Shown piece by piece: positions 11,777 to 23,397 of a stretch of DNA of 64,000 bases. The notes below the pieces were generated by a model, which saw only the letters and a list, made by a program, of their open reading frames with translations, was not told where the DNA came from and did no database searches. A program made the translations under genes and the position numbers. Within the stretch, counting starts at the first letter, position 1. Every line of letters starts with the position of its first letter. The stretch lies in the NCBI GenBank assembly GCA_028023455.1, contig JAQFVV010006197.1, positions 14,691,254 through 14,755,253 of the forward strand, written 5' to 3'. The DNA is from Epiperipatus broadwayi. Lineage: Eukaryota; Onychophora; Udeonychophora; Euonychophora; Peripatidae.

Positions 11777-11920
11777 CTGTTCATGAGTATACTGAGATAC
11801 ATCTCTTCCATTAATAAGAAGAACCTGATCTCCCTCATTTAATCGAGGCAAACACAAATCTGCTGGAGTATTGGGTGCTACCTTGGACACAATAATAGGC
11901 ATATTTTGGTCTGCACCACC
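11777..11920 (-). CDS. PTPN4: PTPN3/PTPN4-type protein tyrosine phosphatase, PDZ exon
   Basis: This is an internal exon of 144 bp (48 codons, phase 0 at both ends). On the minus strand a T-rich tract ending in TTAG precedes it and the donor GTAAAA follows. It starts GGADQNMP, so the PDZ carboxylate-binding loop is split: FGFNVK comes from the previous exon and GG from this one. It continues with [13 protein letters not shown] and [13 protein letters not shown], which form the core of the PDZ domain of this family. In the family the PDZ domain binds C-terminal peptides of receptors and other partners beside a cortical FERM domain and keeps the phosphatase under control. The remaining PDZ strand and the catalytic domain are not in the window. 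Two inverted copies of one transposon lie on either side. Confidence 0.9.
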
Positions 11921-13280
11921 CTAAAAAAATTGCAAAGAGAAATTATAAAATTATTTAAGCACAAATAATAAATACAAAAAGCAGGCTTATAACCAGATTA
12001 CAGTAATTTATCTTTAATTTAGTAATTACAAGAATATATTACTAAGTTTAATTCATATTCCATTTTAAAATGTTTAACAAAAATGATCAGTATATTAGCA
12101 TGTATGTACTGTCTGTTAGTAAAGCGACCATCCACATACCAAAGTAAACAAGAATAAGCTAATTGATAATTTTTTTATTCTTCATAAAAAATCAGAATCA
12201 TGAAAATAATATAAATCTATTTAAGAAAACAAATCTTAAAATAATATTTTTAATGAATAATGTATTTAATGAAAAATTTTGTTAGTGATCACAATATGTT
12301 ACTTAAATAAAACAACAAAAAAAATAATATTCAGAAAATAGACTTGAAAATAATATATCTTTAGCAAACAAACTGTTTCACAATATTGTCAATAAATGTG
12401 ATAAATAGAAACATTACACAAGAAATTAAATTAGTATCGATGCCACATATTAATTAAATTTCTTTTGGAATAATTGCATTAACACTTGTTGAAAATATGT
12501 ATTCTTTAGCCATTGCTTGTTAACTCAATAGATTAATTTCAAGATTTCAAACATACTATATTGTTTGTATGTCTTGTGCTTTACTTTCATAATAATCATT
12601 TGCCATCATTGCCAATAAAATTTCTTACTGATGTTTGAAATGATCACACTTATTGAAAATACTTATTTTTCAATCATTGCTAGTTTGGTAAAGACATTCT
12701 TTTCTAAATAAATTATATTAATTTATTTGTTCAAAAACTATTTTCATTGTTTTTTTATTTATTAAAAAGATAATGGTTCTAACAATGGATAATGTTGTAT
12801 ATGTATTTGCAACTAGCATTGAATCATCTTTTGTTCAATAACATATCAATAAAATTGCCAAATTGGTGGCTTGGAATTGTGATAACATCTTATTTATATA
12901 ACTATACATTGTTTTATTGCTAAACATTCAGTTTTTGCAATAAAAACAATGTAAGAAAGAACAGCTACAATGTTAGATAGTACCGAACATAATTTTTTAT
13001 AATTTTGTATTGAATATAAACAATGTTCAAGTTAAAAATTAAATACCAAACATATAAAAATACAATAGCCACTTATTCCAAAGTAAAGTAAATGGAAAAA
13101 ATATATGTTTTTATTTCAAAAACTAAATAAAATGCAAATCTTTTAAAACTGTTATAATATTAAAAAAAATATTACAATAATAAATAAAATTAAAGCCTTT
13201 CAGGTCTATGAGGAAATGTGATTTTCTACCACCACTCTCAATAAAGTATATAAATATTAAAAAAAAATGTTATTTTGAAA

Positions 13281-13427
13281 TAGAAATAATTTAATAATAC
13301 TATGTAAACTTTTTTCTTTCAATAAAAAAAAATTATTTTATTTAATATATATATAGAAATAATTTAATAATACTATGTAAACTTTTTTCTTTCAATAAAA
13401 AAAAAATTATTTTATTTAATATATATA
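13281..13427. repeat. Tandem duplication, 73 bp, two copies
   Basis: TAGAAATAATTTAATAATAC starts at 13281 and again at 13354, followed in each by an ACTTTTTTCTTTCAAT segment, a poly-A run and ATATATATA. The units are almost identical apart from the lengths of the A run and the AT run. Confidence 0.85.
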
Positions 13428-13881
13428 TATAATCATTTTTAAAAATCACATAAAATAAAATGGCTTTATATTTGAGAGGTCATAAGATATTCAAGAACTG
13501 GAAGTGACAGAATTGAACTGTGAACCAGAAATTTTTGGCTCTCAAATTTGCCAACTGAACACTGCACTAAACCACAGACGCCATTCATAATTAATATATT
13601 GTAGATTAATAATACAAAAATCTTGCTTACAAATAATTAAAGTCATTGAATTACACATTAAAACATCTATTAAGCTTAATTAAATGCTACAAAATATGTG
13701 CTCCCATTAATATAATTTTTATATTTCGATATATACATTTGAATGAATTATTTAAACAACACAAAAATTCCACGAGACTTTAGTAAAAATAAAGAATGCA
13801 CAGTTTGATTAATTATAGAAAAATAAACAGATTAAGAAGAAATAAATAAATGAGTAAACATAAGTAACAAAAATAAATGTA

Positions 13882-14965
13882 CACCTGGGTCTCTTATTAT
13901 GCGGACTTATTTAACACGATTTTGAAGTTACGCGATTCGTGTTTCACCGGAAGTCGAACTCTGATAATGCGCTATTACTTTAAATAATAAATTTCGCGCA
14001 TTTACGTTATATTGAAAGTAATAGCACATTATTGGAATTCGACTTTCAACTTAGTAATTTCAATATTTTCAGTGCTTTATAATAGTAAGATTTTATGCAA
14101 TCATGAAATTAAAATCATGATTTCCACATTTTATGTATACACACATTAAATTTTACAAGATTATAATGTAAATTTGTTCAAACATTGTGCTTGTTAATTT
14201 TGCATTTTAAATCACATTCTGTTTTTGCTTTTTAAAAAAGAACATAATCAATTACGTATTAATCATTCAATGTCCACAAGTTTATTTGTAAAAGGTCAGT
14301 AATAGCAGCAGGCACAATTAAATTTGACAATTAAAAATTAAAATCTGATTTTTAATTGTAATTAACAATTTAAAAATTACTTACGACGACTTGAAATAAT
14401 GTGATGTGAAATTTGATTTTTAAACGGAATTGAAAATTAAAGATAAAAATAAGAATTTAATTTTTAGTTGTTAGTTTCATAAACAATTAATAAAATCATT
14501 GTCTCAAAGATTAATTACTAATTACTTTGTCACCAGAAAACCATTAAACAACATGAGTATGAAGTTGGCGCTAGTTGTTTGCAAATGAACGTGTTTTTCG
14601 GCAAATAGCTATAATAATTAAAACGTGTATAAAAAATGTAAATTACTGTAAATTATGCATAAAAATATATTATTTTGAATAAAATTAAATATTATAGTTA
14701 AAAAAAGTTTGTCTTGTATCAATTTTTTTCATATTTTATTTCCTTATTTTTTTTTTTGCGCGAATTTTTCATATTTTATTTCCTTATTTTTTTTTTGCGC
14801 GAATTTTGAAGTAATTTTACGTTGGTGCTTTGCTTTTACGCGAATTTTGAAAAATCACAGACCGCATCCCCTCTTTTTCAATGTAAGTTACATCTATTTT
14901 TGCGTGATTTCATTTGCGCGTGTTTTCTGAGGAACCTATCTATCGCGTAAAACAAGATCCAGGTG
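13882..14965 (-). mobile_element. TA-flanked DNA transposon, non-autonomous, copy b (inverted)
   Basis: It begins CACCTGGGTCTC at 13882 and ends GATCCAGGTG at 14965, with TA on both sides. Its left end matches the right end of copy a (10204-11075) and the reverse, so the two lie in opposite orientation. It is about 210 bp longer than copy a. The extra material is mainly at 14250-14480. A local duplication of about 33 bp (TTTCATATTTTATTTCCTTA, twice) lies at 14726-14805. No transposase is present. Confidence 0.85.
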
Positions 14966-15216
14966 TATTTAATAAGATTATATCCACAATTCACACAGAA
15001 TCAATCCCTATTATTTTAATAAAAATAGTGTTCAAAATAATGTTACAAATTATCAAGTTGATAAGTGAAGAAGAGAATGGTGGATTTCCATAAATAATAA
15101 AATCCACACGGGAAAAAAATTATTATGACTGTTAGAAAATCCTAAACTATAATACATATAAGTCACATATCCAATACAAAAATTATCTATCCACAATGTT
15201 GTTATATATATATAAT

Positions 15217-15402
15217 TAATATAATAATCAATCTTAATAAGATTGAAACAAACAACTGATAATTATAATTATTTAATTATCAAACTGGCTTTCTCTCTTA
15301 TTGAAAAGGCCTCAATAAGAATGAAATCTGGTTTGATAATTAAATAATTAAAATTAGTTATTTGTTTCAATCTTATTTAGATTGATTATTATATTAATCT
15401 TA
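15217..15402. mobile_element. Foldback (long inverted repeat) element, about 185 bp
   Basis: The left arm (about 15217-15285) contains AATCAATCTTAATAAGATTG and TAATTATTTAATTATCAAAC. The right arm (about 15330-15402) is its reverse complement with few differences. The centre is itself a smaller hairpin (CTTATTGA ... TCAATAAG around 15297-15319). It is a MITE-like foldback; I did not find a clear target duplication. Confidence 0.75.
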
Positions 15403-15540
15403 AACTATAGAACAATGGGAAGTGTTTCATAATTATAATCCATGTCTTGGCATAAAATAGGAAACAGTCTTGTGTTGGTAGCATTGAATTTCAAAAATCT
15501 TCCACACACATTTCACTTTTCAGCAAAAAAAAACTTTTAA

Positions 15541-15590
15541 TATTGATTACAGTTTCGACTGTACCATGCAGTCTTCATCAGATCTACAAA
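15541..15590 (-). ncRNA. Hammerhead-ribozyme-like motif beyond the 3' end of the Penelope ORF
   Basis: The minus strand reads CUGAUGA (15581-15575), one extra A, a perfect 5 bp stem II GACUG/CAGUC with a 7-base loop, GAAA (15556-15553), then a very short CUGUA stem III region with a GUA cleavage triplet (15550-15548). Stem I pairs over 3 bp, one mismatch, then 3 bp including one G-U. The extra A between CUGAUGA and stem II departs from the consensus. Penelope-like elements are known to carry minimal hammerheads with tiny stem III in their terminal repeats, and this lies about 500-700 bases 3' of the Penelope ORF on the same strand. Confidence 0.6.
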
Positions 15591-16094
15591 ATTTGAATAC
15601 ACATAAAAATACAACCATTAAAATACTCAAACTTTTACATTTTTTAAAAAATATTTCCTAACCTTTTCAATTCATATAATATCATTAACATATTTAACAG
15701 GCTATTTTATATTCTTTTAAAATCTTTTTTATCCTCTTTCTTTATAACACATACCTATACATATAACTTTAATACATATAATATTTACATTATAAAATAA
15801 TTTTAATTACACTACTCCAAAAAAATTTTTAATCACTATCAATATAATCTTACTTTATCTTTTAATCTAACTAAATACTTATTTCCATTCATTTTACCTT
15901 CTTAATTATTCCATATAAAATTTTCTTACCTTAATCTATTCTTTCAACTGTCTCTATCCTCCATTTTACTCTAGTAATTCAACTTCCTTTTTAACCTCTC
16001 TTTCATATTCTATCATACAGCTCCCTCTATTAACTATTTTTATAACTATTAATATTTTTTACTATTTTTATCACACCCAAAACACACAAAAAAA

Positions 16095-16400
16095 AAACGT
16101 TCTATTTCTCTTATACTATTACTTCCTTTTATGCTATTATTGTTTTTTACCCCTCCCCCATTTTTATTAAGATTTGGTTTAATTTTCTTTATAAATATTG
16201 CTTTCTTTATTTTTCCATCCCTTATTTTATCTGTATTATCACCCCTCCCCCCAAAAAAATGTTCTTTTTCTCTTATACTATTATTTCCTTTTATGCTATT
16301 ATTGTTTTTACCCCTCCCCCATTTTTATTAAGATTTGGTTTAATTTTCTTTATAAATATTGCTTCCTTTATTTTTCTATCCCTTATTTTATCTGTATAAC
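16095..16400. repeat. 162 bp tandem duplication within the Penelope C-terminus
   Basis: TTATACTATT at 16111 recurs at 16273, and the following sequence (CCCCTCCCCC, then TTAAGATTTGGTTTAATTTT and onward) is repeated nearly exactly. On the minus strand the unit encodes the last Penelope segment (DKIRDRKIKEAIFIKKIKPN and GGGVK), so the C-terminal coding segment occurs twice. Confidence 0.85.
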
Positions 16401-17260
16401 TAATCATTCTAATGCTCTCTTTCCCAACATTATGACCTGTTTCCATAATATGCATATATATTGGTGACATTTTATCGTATTTATGCTATACCAACCTAGT
16501 ATATATAGAATTTTTTGTTTCGCCCACATACTTATTTCTAATTCTTTTATCTTTATATATTTTACATTCTATTTCATACACCCCATTAATATGTCTCCTC
16601 TCCTCATTAATATATTTATTATCTAATATGTTCATCACATTCTTTCTCTTTCTATTCACTATTCTATACTTTATAGTATTCTTAAAAGTTTTATTAATTG
16701 TTCTAATAATTCTATTTATCCCATTAACTACTCTATTATCATTAGTTTTAATTCCTATATACTTCTCTCTATTATCTCTCTTCCTTACAACTTCTCTACC
16801 TTCTTTTTCTTCCTCTTTAAATTTCTCTTCTATTCTTTCTATATTCTTTCTTAACACTTCTTTTGGAAAATCACTATCTTTAAAATTTTCAACTATCCTC
16901 CCTACCTCCTTATCATAATCTTCTTTATTATTACAATAACTAATAGCCCTATGCATCCTTGAATTTATATAATTAATTTTATATCTATTATCAATATTAG
17001 ATCTCCAATTCACAATATTATTATTACCTATTTTTCTATACACTTCTACCTCCAATTTACATCTTCCCTTAACATATTCTTTCCTTATTAATATATCTAA
17101 ATATGCTAATTTATTCTCCTTTTCCCATTCTACTATAAATTTTAACTCTTCATCCACTTTGTTAATTTTATCTATATATTTTTTAATTTGCCGTTCACTT
17201 TTTTTTTTATGCAATTTACTACATTCAAAACTTCTGGTAGTATTTTAGTAAGAGATTCTT
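16300..17260 (-). pseudogene. Penelope-like retroelement 2: end of the RT domain plus GIY-YIG endonuclease
   Basis: A 242-residue minus-strand frame (17214-16486) starts after the catalytic part of the reverse transcriptase. LAYLDILIRKE followed by VEVYRK is the Penelope thumb motif (usually FLDV.I.R ... VYRK). SRMHRAISYC fits the conserved segment before the linker. A charged Lys/Glu-rich linker leads to GVYEIECKIY and KYVGETKNS, the GIY and YIG strands of the endonuclease. After a frameshift near 16486 the reading continues with MHIMETGHNV and KIKEAIFIKKIKPN, the rest of the GIY-YIG fold. Fingers and palm are missing, so the copy is 5'-truncated; a hAT relic abuts it. Unlike the fragments at 9800 and 44270, this tail is Asn/Ile/Lys-rich and ends differently, so it is another Penelope lineage. 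Confidence 0.85.
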
Positions 17261-17275
17261 TTATTTGTCAAAAAA

Positions 17276-17975
17276 CTAAATTTTCCATGTGAATAATATA
17301 AAAGGAATGTGTCTTGCATTCTGGCAAACTTTTTTGGCCTCTGTCACAAATCCTAATATTCTGCCAGTCATGGCTGCAGCACTATCATTGCAAATTCCAT
17401 TCTCCAATCAAGTGCATTTACTATAAAAAAAATATTAACTTTTTCAAATATATCTTTTCCCTTGGTTATACTAAGAAGACTTTTGCAAAATAGAAGATTT
17501 TCATAAATTTGAAAATTATGCAGATATCTCACAAAAACCATTAAATTAGCATTGCTTGCACTGTCACTTGATTCATCGAGCTGAATGGCAAAAAAAAAAA
17601 ACTGCTTTGTCTTATGTTACATTAAAGTAGACATAATATCATGGGCTTAAGAACCTATCCTTCTTTTAATTGTATTGTTGGACATGGGAATTTTCTTTAA
17701 TGATTCTGAAACTTTGGAACCATGAATAGTTTCACAAATTTTTATTGCTGCTGGTGACACAAGTTCTTCACCAATTGTATGAGGGTTTTTTTCATTTTAG
17801 TTACTAAATAAACAATTTCAAAGAAAACTTTCAGTAGTTTTTGACTGGCCCATATTATCATTCTCTGTGGTAGCTTATGAACTGTTTCTGATTACCCACT
17901 TATCCATTTTTAATGGTAATATGTTAAACCTCAAATAATTCATATCTTTTACTGGCTGAATAGCTGAACTTTACT
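17276..17975 (-). pseudogene. hAT-superfamily transposase relic (ZBED/SCAND3-like N-terminal half)
   Basis: Conceptual minus-strand translation, with several frame changes, gives MNYLRFNILPLKM, then ELVSPAAIKICE and SNNTIKRRIGS. These are followed by IQLDESSDSASNANLMVFVR (about 17529-17593), CKSLLSITKGKDIFEKV and, after one more frameshift, ICNDSAAAMTGRILGFV. This matches in order the conserved hAT layout: NNTVxRRI, LDES(T/S)D with the first catalytic Asp, FVRY, GKDIF, and CxDGAxAMTG. The frame ends in a stop near 17276 right where Penelope sequence begins, so the C-terminal half with the dimerisation region is gone. It is clearly non-functional. The family call rests on motif order, which is strong. 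Confidence 0.85.
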
Positions 17976-18841
17976 GGTTTCCTTGCTATATACCCGTACC
18001 CCCCACCAACACACAAGAGGCACATAATAGAGGGATCACATATTGTATGTCATGAGATTAGTGACTAATTACTAGGCATTAGTGAGCCAAACATTCATAC
18101 ACATTCAAAAAACACAGACACTTATGTATTAATCCCATGATAATTTTATAACTGTGTGATCTTGTAAAATAACAACACAGAATCTTCTGACAAACTTAAT
18201 CCATCAATTTTGATGAATGATGACAACATTTTGAGGAACAACTTTTTCCTCATCAACATATTATCTAATATTCACTTAAAAATGAATTCATTTCCTTTTA
18301 AGAAGATTGTAAATGTGTTTATTCGGACTTTATATACAGGTTGTTTTTTTGCTGGCAACTTTCATCACCACCAGATATTTTTGAGGACCCTTATAAAAAG
18401 TTCTATAATCCCCTGGGAGCCATGGCTCATATATGGCATACATTTTGTCTAATGAAAAGTACAAATTTTAAAGACACTAACCCTTAATCCAGTCCAAAAC
18501 ATGCAGAATAAGTTGATAAAATGGCTAAATCTTTATGTTTTAAATCTTAAATCCTTTATATGGGTTAAAATTATATACATTTTGGATATCTATAAAAGAT
18601 ATAATTATTTTGACCAAAAATGATGACATAAATGAAGGGGAAAAGCACAATGATATTAATATATTGAAAATTGCTTTCGAATGATAAATTATTTATTTTT
18701 ACTTTTAGAGTAATATTATAAATTGAATATTTTTTGTAGAAAGAATAGCAACACAACTTTTATATTTTTCTTAAATGACCCATCCTTTGCAATCTTCATT
18801 TGAGCCCAGATTGATAATTTTATATGCTCAAAAGATTTAAT

Positions 18842-18888
18842 ATAAATTTTGGGGTTTATAGTTTTTAACTATAAACCCCAAAATTTAT
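18842..18888. repeat. Perfect 22 bp inverted repeat with a 3-base loop
   Basis: ATAAATTTTGGGGTTTATAG (plus two further bases) at 18842-18863 is followed by TTT and then by its exact reverse complement at 18867-18888. A perfect hairpin of this length in such AT-rich sequence suggests a recent foldback or a template-switch event. It is too short for a typical animal microRNA precursor. Confidence 0.8.
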
Positions 18889-20353
18889 TTTCCACTTAAA
18901 AATTCTATAAAATCCATGTGAAAAATGGAAATTATTAGACCCCCCAATAAAAATAAATACTTTATCCATTATTAAATATTAACTGAGATATTATATTGAA
19001 ACAATTGAAGAATGAAGATTTTAAACTAAATTTTTTTTTTCTATTTGGGTTTTTATAAAAAGGAAGAATCTTTATTATTAGTTAGCATAAAAAATTTCGC
19101 TTTATTTTACAAATGATTTCATTAGTGATAGATATATAAAATATTATTTTAAAATAAAACAACAACAAAAAAAGTACCATATTGTCATATGACAATATAT
19201 ATAAAAATGAATTATTATATAAAAAACAAATCAAATAATATTATATTGATAGTGAGAATAACATAATTAATGGATTGTAAATATCTACTTTTTTTTTTGG
19301 ACTTGGAAAAATTTATTATAAAAAATTCAGCTTCAGGGTGACCTTTGAGCATCCCATCATCAGATTTTCAATTGGATGGACGGTTGAAGAATTGGAGTGT
19401 GGAGTGGATTGAAGCCTGTCCATTAAAGTATGAAGATTGGCTATCTAAATATATATCTGAGCACTAATTGCATATATGTGTAGAGATGATAATCTGGACA
19501 CAACTGATGATTGCTGGTTTAGCATGAAATACGCATATTGATGATTATTTATCTTTTCGACATATATGTGTTCAAGTGTATCAGTGATATGAGATAGAGT
19601 GGTGGATCATGTGAAAGTCTGTGTTCATATACCCTATATATTATAAAAAATGATTTATTACATGTAACAAAAAAATTCATAATCAACTTAATTAAAACAA
19701 TCAATTATTTGTCACTTTTAACATCTTATGATCTCCCGAATGATAAATCCACTGTGGCTCATGAGCCACATGAGGCTCTCTAGATGGTATTTAAAACTTT
19801 TGAAATAAAATCATGATATAATTTATATCAGCATGATTAATTTACATTTCATTTTGAAACTATGTTTGCTTTACTATTTGGTAGTGGCATATTTTTTAAT
19901 AATTGTTTACATCATTAACTTTGATGCTTTTAATGTTACTGTTTCCTAGAAATATAAATTATAAGTCAAATATTTGCTTCAGATGAATACTTCAAAAATT
20001 TAATTGTGACTTTTAGATATATCTCAATTTTAACATGTGGTTCTTATAGGCATAAAGTTTGGTCATCCCTATGATAAAACATTAAATTATTTATTATTAT
20101 AATACTATATATATACTTTCATTTTTTGTTAAAAAATACAGATATATGTCACAAATAATTTCATTGCTGATATGTGTTAAATACTGCACATTATGTTAAA
20201 ATAAGTAAGTATATATCTACAATATTGCTATAAAACTCTTCTTTATATGTGAATTATATTATCTGAATACAAAAATGTCCAAATAATTTGCTCAGGTGAT
20301 TAAAAAAAAATTCAAAATCATGTAAATTATAAAATTTTAAATAATAAACCAAC

Positions 20354-20434
20354 CTTTACATTGAAGCCAAAACGACCTTGGTCATCTGGTTTCATTCGGA
20401 TAGTGACAAGACCATCACCACCAACTCCATTAGG
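20354..20434 (-). CDS. PTPN4: PTPN3/PTPN4-type phosphatase, exon entering the PDZ domain
   Basis: This is an 81 bp exon (27 codons, phase 0). On the minus strand it lies between the acceptor ATATTTTAG and the donor GTTGGT. It encodes PNGVGGDGLVTIRMKPDD then QGRFGFNVK. The LVTIRMKPD segment is the first PDZ strand and FGFNV belongs to the carboxylate-binding loop. In human PTPN4 the same order (IRMKPDxxGRFGFNVKGG) is found, with an Asn or Asp-rich turn. It joins in frame to the next exon (GGADQ) and to the previous one (EHV). The coding match is short but highly specific, and the flanks have regular splice signals. Confidence 0.88.
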
Positions 20435-23365
20435 CTAAAATATTGGGTATAAATATATAAAATAATTACCAAAAAGAAAGGTATTTACACTAATATAATA
20501 CATAATTAATACATTTCAAGCAGAATATTAAACCAGAAAAAAAAAATCACAATGATTTCCATTATATTTATTAAGATATTTATAATAAAAATTTAGTTAT
20601 TAAAAAGTGATTGATTAAGAATTGTATATTATCTGTGATAATCAGCATTAGTCAAATAATATTTATTCCAATATTCTTTAAATTTATCTTCTTTTTTTTA
20701 ATATTATAATTGAAGTTTTAGGTGAATATATATTGTACTCTTTTGTTGAGGCTAGCTATGAGAAGAAAAGCCAATTTCTTTAAAAATTTTAAATTGAGAT
20801 GATTATAAGTGTTATAATTGTAATAATAACATTGAACGAGATTTAAAACTTGTTAAAATAAATTATAAGAAGTCAAAGAATATTTTAAAACTATTTTAAC
20901 TGTTAAAATTGTAAAAAGAAAGCAGAATAATTTAATATTTTATGGCTAAAATAAATGATATTAGTTATACTTGGAAATATATTTAATATCCTGATAAATA
21001 AATACTTGAAAAACATTAATTTACAATATAGTATTAAATATAGTTGAATAAATTACTAAATTTATCTTTAAAATAAGTTAAAACTATTTAATAATTATTT
21101 ATTAAAGTTCTTAATATTTTATGGCGTACCAAATTTTTCAATTTTATTTATTGTTATACCACATGTTAAATTTACTATTCTAAATTTTATTATTACATTT
21201 AATATTTTATAATATGTATTATTTTGTAATTAAATATTCATTTAAATTTTATTTCAGACAGTAAGTTTTAAAAAATTTCAATATATTTGTCTGGGAAAGC
21301 AGATCACATGACTGGCAATATGTGTGAAATGCTTGCATCAATTTAGAGAAAGTTTTTAAATTTCTTTCTAAAATTATTCATAAAGTGGAGGCATTTGAAC
21401 ATGATAAAATGTTTAAAATAATATTTTAATTAGTTTTTAAAGATATTCTGAATTAATAAATGTAGACTAAAATAGCTATATTAAAGTAAATATTTTCTTA
21501 TAATTTAATAAATTGGTAAAAAATTAATAAATTATATTATTTTAAATATTTTGTTTGGTTAAATAAAGTTATAAAATAAATCAAATATTTAATATTTTTA
21601 CTTAAAGGATGACTCATTATTTTATTTTCAATTTTAAAACTACTTAATTAGGCAATAATGTAAATTAGCTTGTTGTCTGATTTTATTTTATCCAATCAAA
21701 TCTTTTTAAAAAATGGGTATAAATACACTGTGTAATTAGTTAAAGTTGGTGAAAAATAGGCTGAAAAATTGTTGTTAAACAGTAAAAAAGTATATTACTA
21801 TAGGCTTATAATATAGTAAAACCTAATAGTAAATTATCTAAAATTTTAAATATTATTTTTTAAAAGTCAAAAGGATAAAGAGAGTTAATCTTTAGTTCAA
21901 CAATATGTGTGAATAAATTCACTAAATTTCCTATAAGTAAACTATTCTGATACTTGATTAAAATTCATTAATGAGTTATGGAGCAAAAACATAGTCTTGT
22001 GTATAGGAGAATTAGTGATGAAAAGCCGAAGAGTTTATAGAAGTATGGTTTTGCCAAAATTTTATGAGAATTTAAGTATTTGTTTGCGTGGAGTATTTCA
22101 AAATTGTGTGCAATTATTGTCTAGTGGCATGCTATATATAATGACTATATCCATATTCTTAAAGGTAAAAACTTTTAAAAGATATTATTCTAATAGAAAT
22201 TATTGGAAAAGATGGAAATGCAATTTACCCGTGAACTTTATAAGACATTGGAGATGAGCTATAAAATAAATATCATTCTCTCTATAAGATTTACATCATT
22301 ATTTTTGAATGATTACAGTTGATAATATTTATCTTTGAAACAAATTTTATATTTGCAGATAAATTATATAAAAGAAAAATATAGTTGCTAAAAAATGCTA
22401 TATGAAATAAGTGAACATTAATGTATGACTAATCCTATTTTAATTACTGTATTTTTTTTAAAAAGAAAAGAAAAATGGTTAATGGAAGAAAGATATTTTA
22501 TGAAGAATAAATAACCTTTTAATATGAGAAAAAAACCTGAATTCATTTATTATATTTTATTGTGCCTTATTGGATTAAAATGCAAAAATGTGAACTTATC
22601 TGTTTATCTTAGATTATGAGCTCGACGGATATTGCCGAAGATTGGAATATTGAAGCAGTCAATCTTAGCTTAAGATTGTGCTTCATGTTTCTACCTACTA
22701 ACCTATATTTAAATCCTATATCTTATCCCGCTCTTTTTGTCATATATATATGTTATGTATATATTTGAAATGCGTGCCTAAATTTATCAATTTTAACTTT
22801 CAATAACATTTTATTAATTTTATGATTATTAATTCTATTATTAATTATTAGTTCTTTTTTATTAAAGTATTATAGGTGCGATTCAAATATATATATAGGA
22901 GCAAAATACTAACAAAATATTGATTTTTTTGTAAATATTTTATTATACATCATTTTTTAAACTTTTTCTTTTTAAAGTACTTTTTCTATTAAACTGTATA
23001 TTTTTATAAAATCCAATATGGAAGATGCTACAGTTGATTGTCTAAAAATAATTAAGGGTTGGAAACACTATTGTTTTAATCTGAAGAAGGTATTTTTAAT
23101 TAAAGTTTTTACTTAAAATGGGATTACGATTAGAGATACTTTTGTTAAAAACATGTTGTCAAATCTATTTCTAATCTGGAAATAGATTTGAATTTATTTT
23201 TGGATGTTATCTTACTGTTGCATCTTCAAAAACAACCGATTAAAAAAAAGTATAAAATGGTTGAATTTTGAGTCACAGATTAGATTAGCTACTATTAAGA
23301 GAACTGATTGTAAACATATTACACATCACTGTGAAACTAAAAATGATGTAGTATAAATCCACCAA

Positions 23366-23397
23366 CCTTCTCGGCCCTAACGGGTCATCATCTTCAG
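23366..23397 (-). ncRNA. Degenerate hammerhead-like motif
   Basis: The minus strand reads CUGAAGA, UGAUGA, a 3 bp stem CCC/GGG with loop GUUA, then CCGAGAAGG. The layout resembles the CUGANGA - stem II - GAAA core of Penelope/retrozyme hammerheads. However, the GAAA is GAGA, the stem is offset, and I find no clear stem I. It may be an eroded copy; a chance match is possible. Confidence 0.25.

Larger units (their letters stand above)
11921..20353 (-). other. Intron of the PTPN4-like gene (8.4 kb)
   Basis: It runs from the donor after the FGFNVK exon (GTTGGT, minus strand, at 20353) to the TTAG acceptor before the PDZ exon. Besides the elements listed separately it holds AT-rich sequence without any frame I can support. 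The parts 11921-13280, 14966-15216, 17976-18841 and 18889-20353 show nothing beyond homopolymer runs and short hairpins, for example the perfect palindrome ATATTGTCATATGACAATAT at 19179-19198. Confidence 0.8.

Noticed and set aside
16628-16918. 96-codon plus-strand frame rich in Leu, Phe and Ile that looks like a membrane protein
   Set aside because: It is the antisense of the Lys/Glu-rich Penelope linker; the hydrophobic look is a by-product.
21997-22257. 86-codon plus-strand open frame
   Set aside because: No known domain, AT-driven composition, no splice or neighbour support; sits within the large intron of a minus-strand gene.
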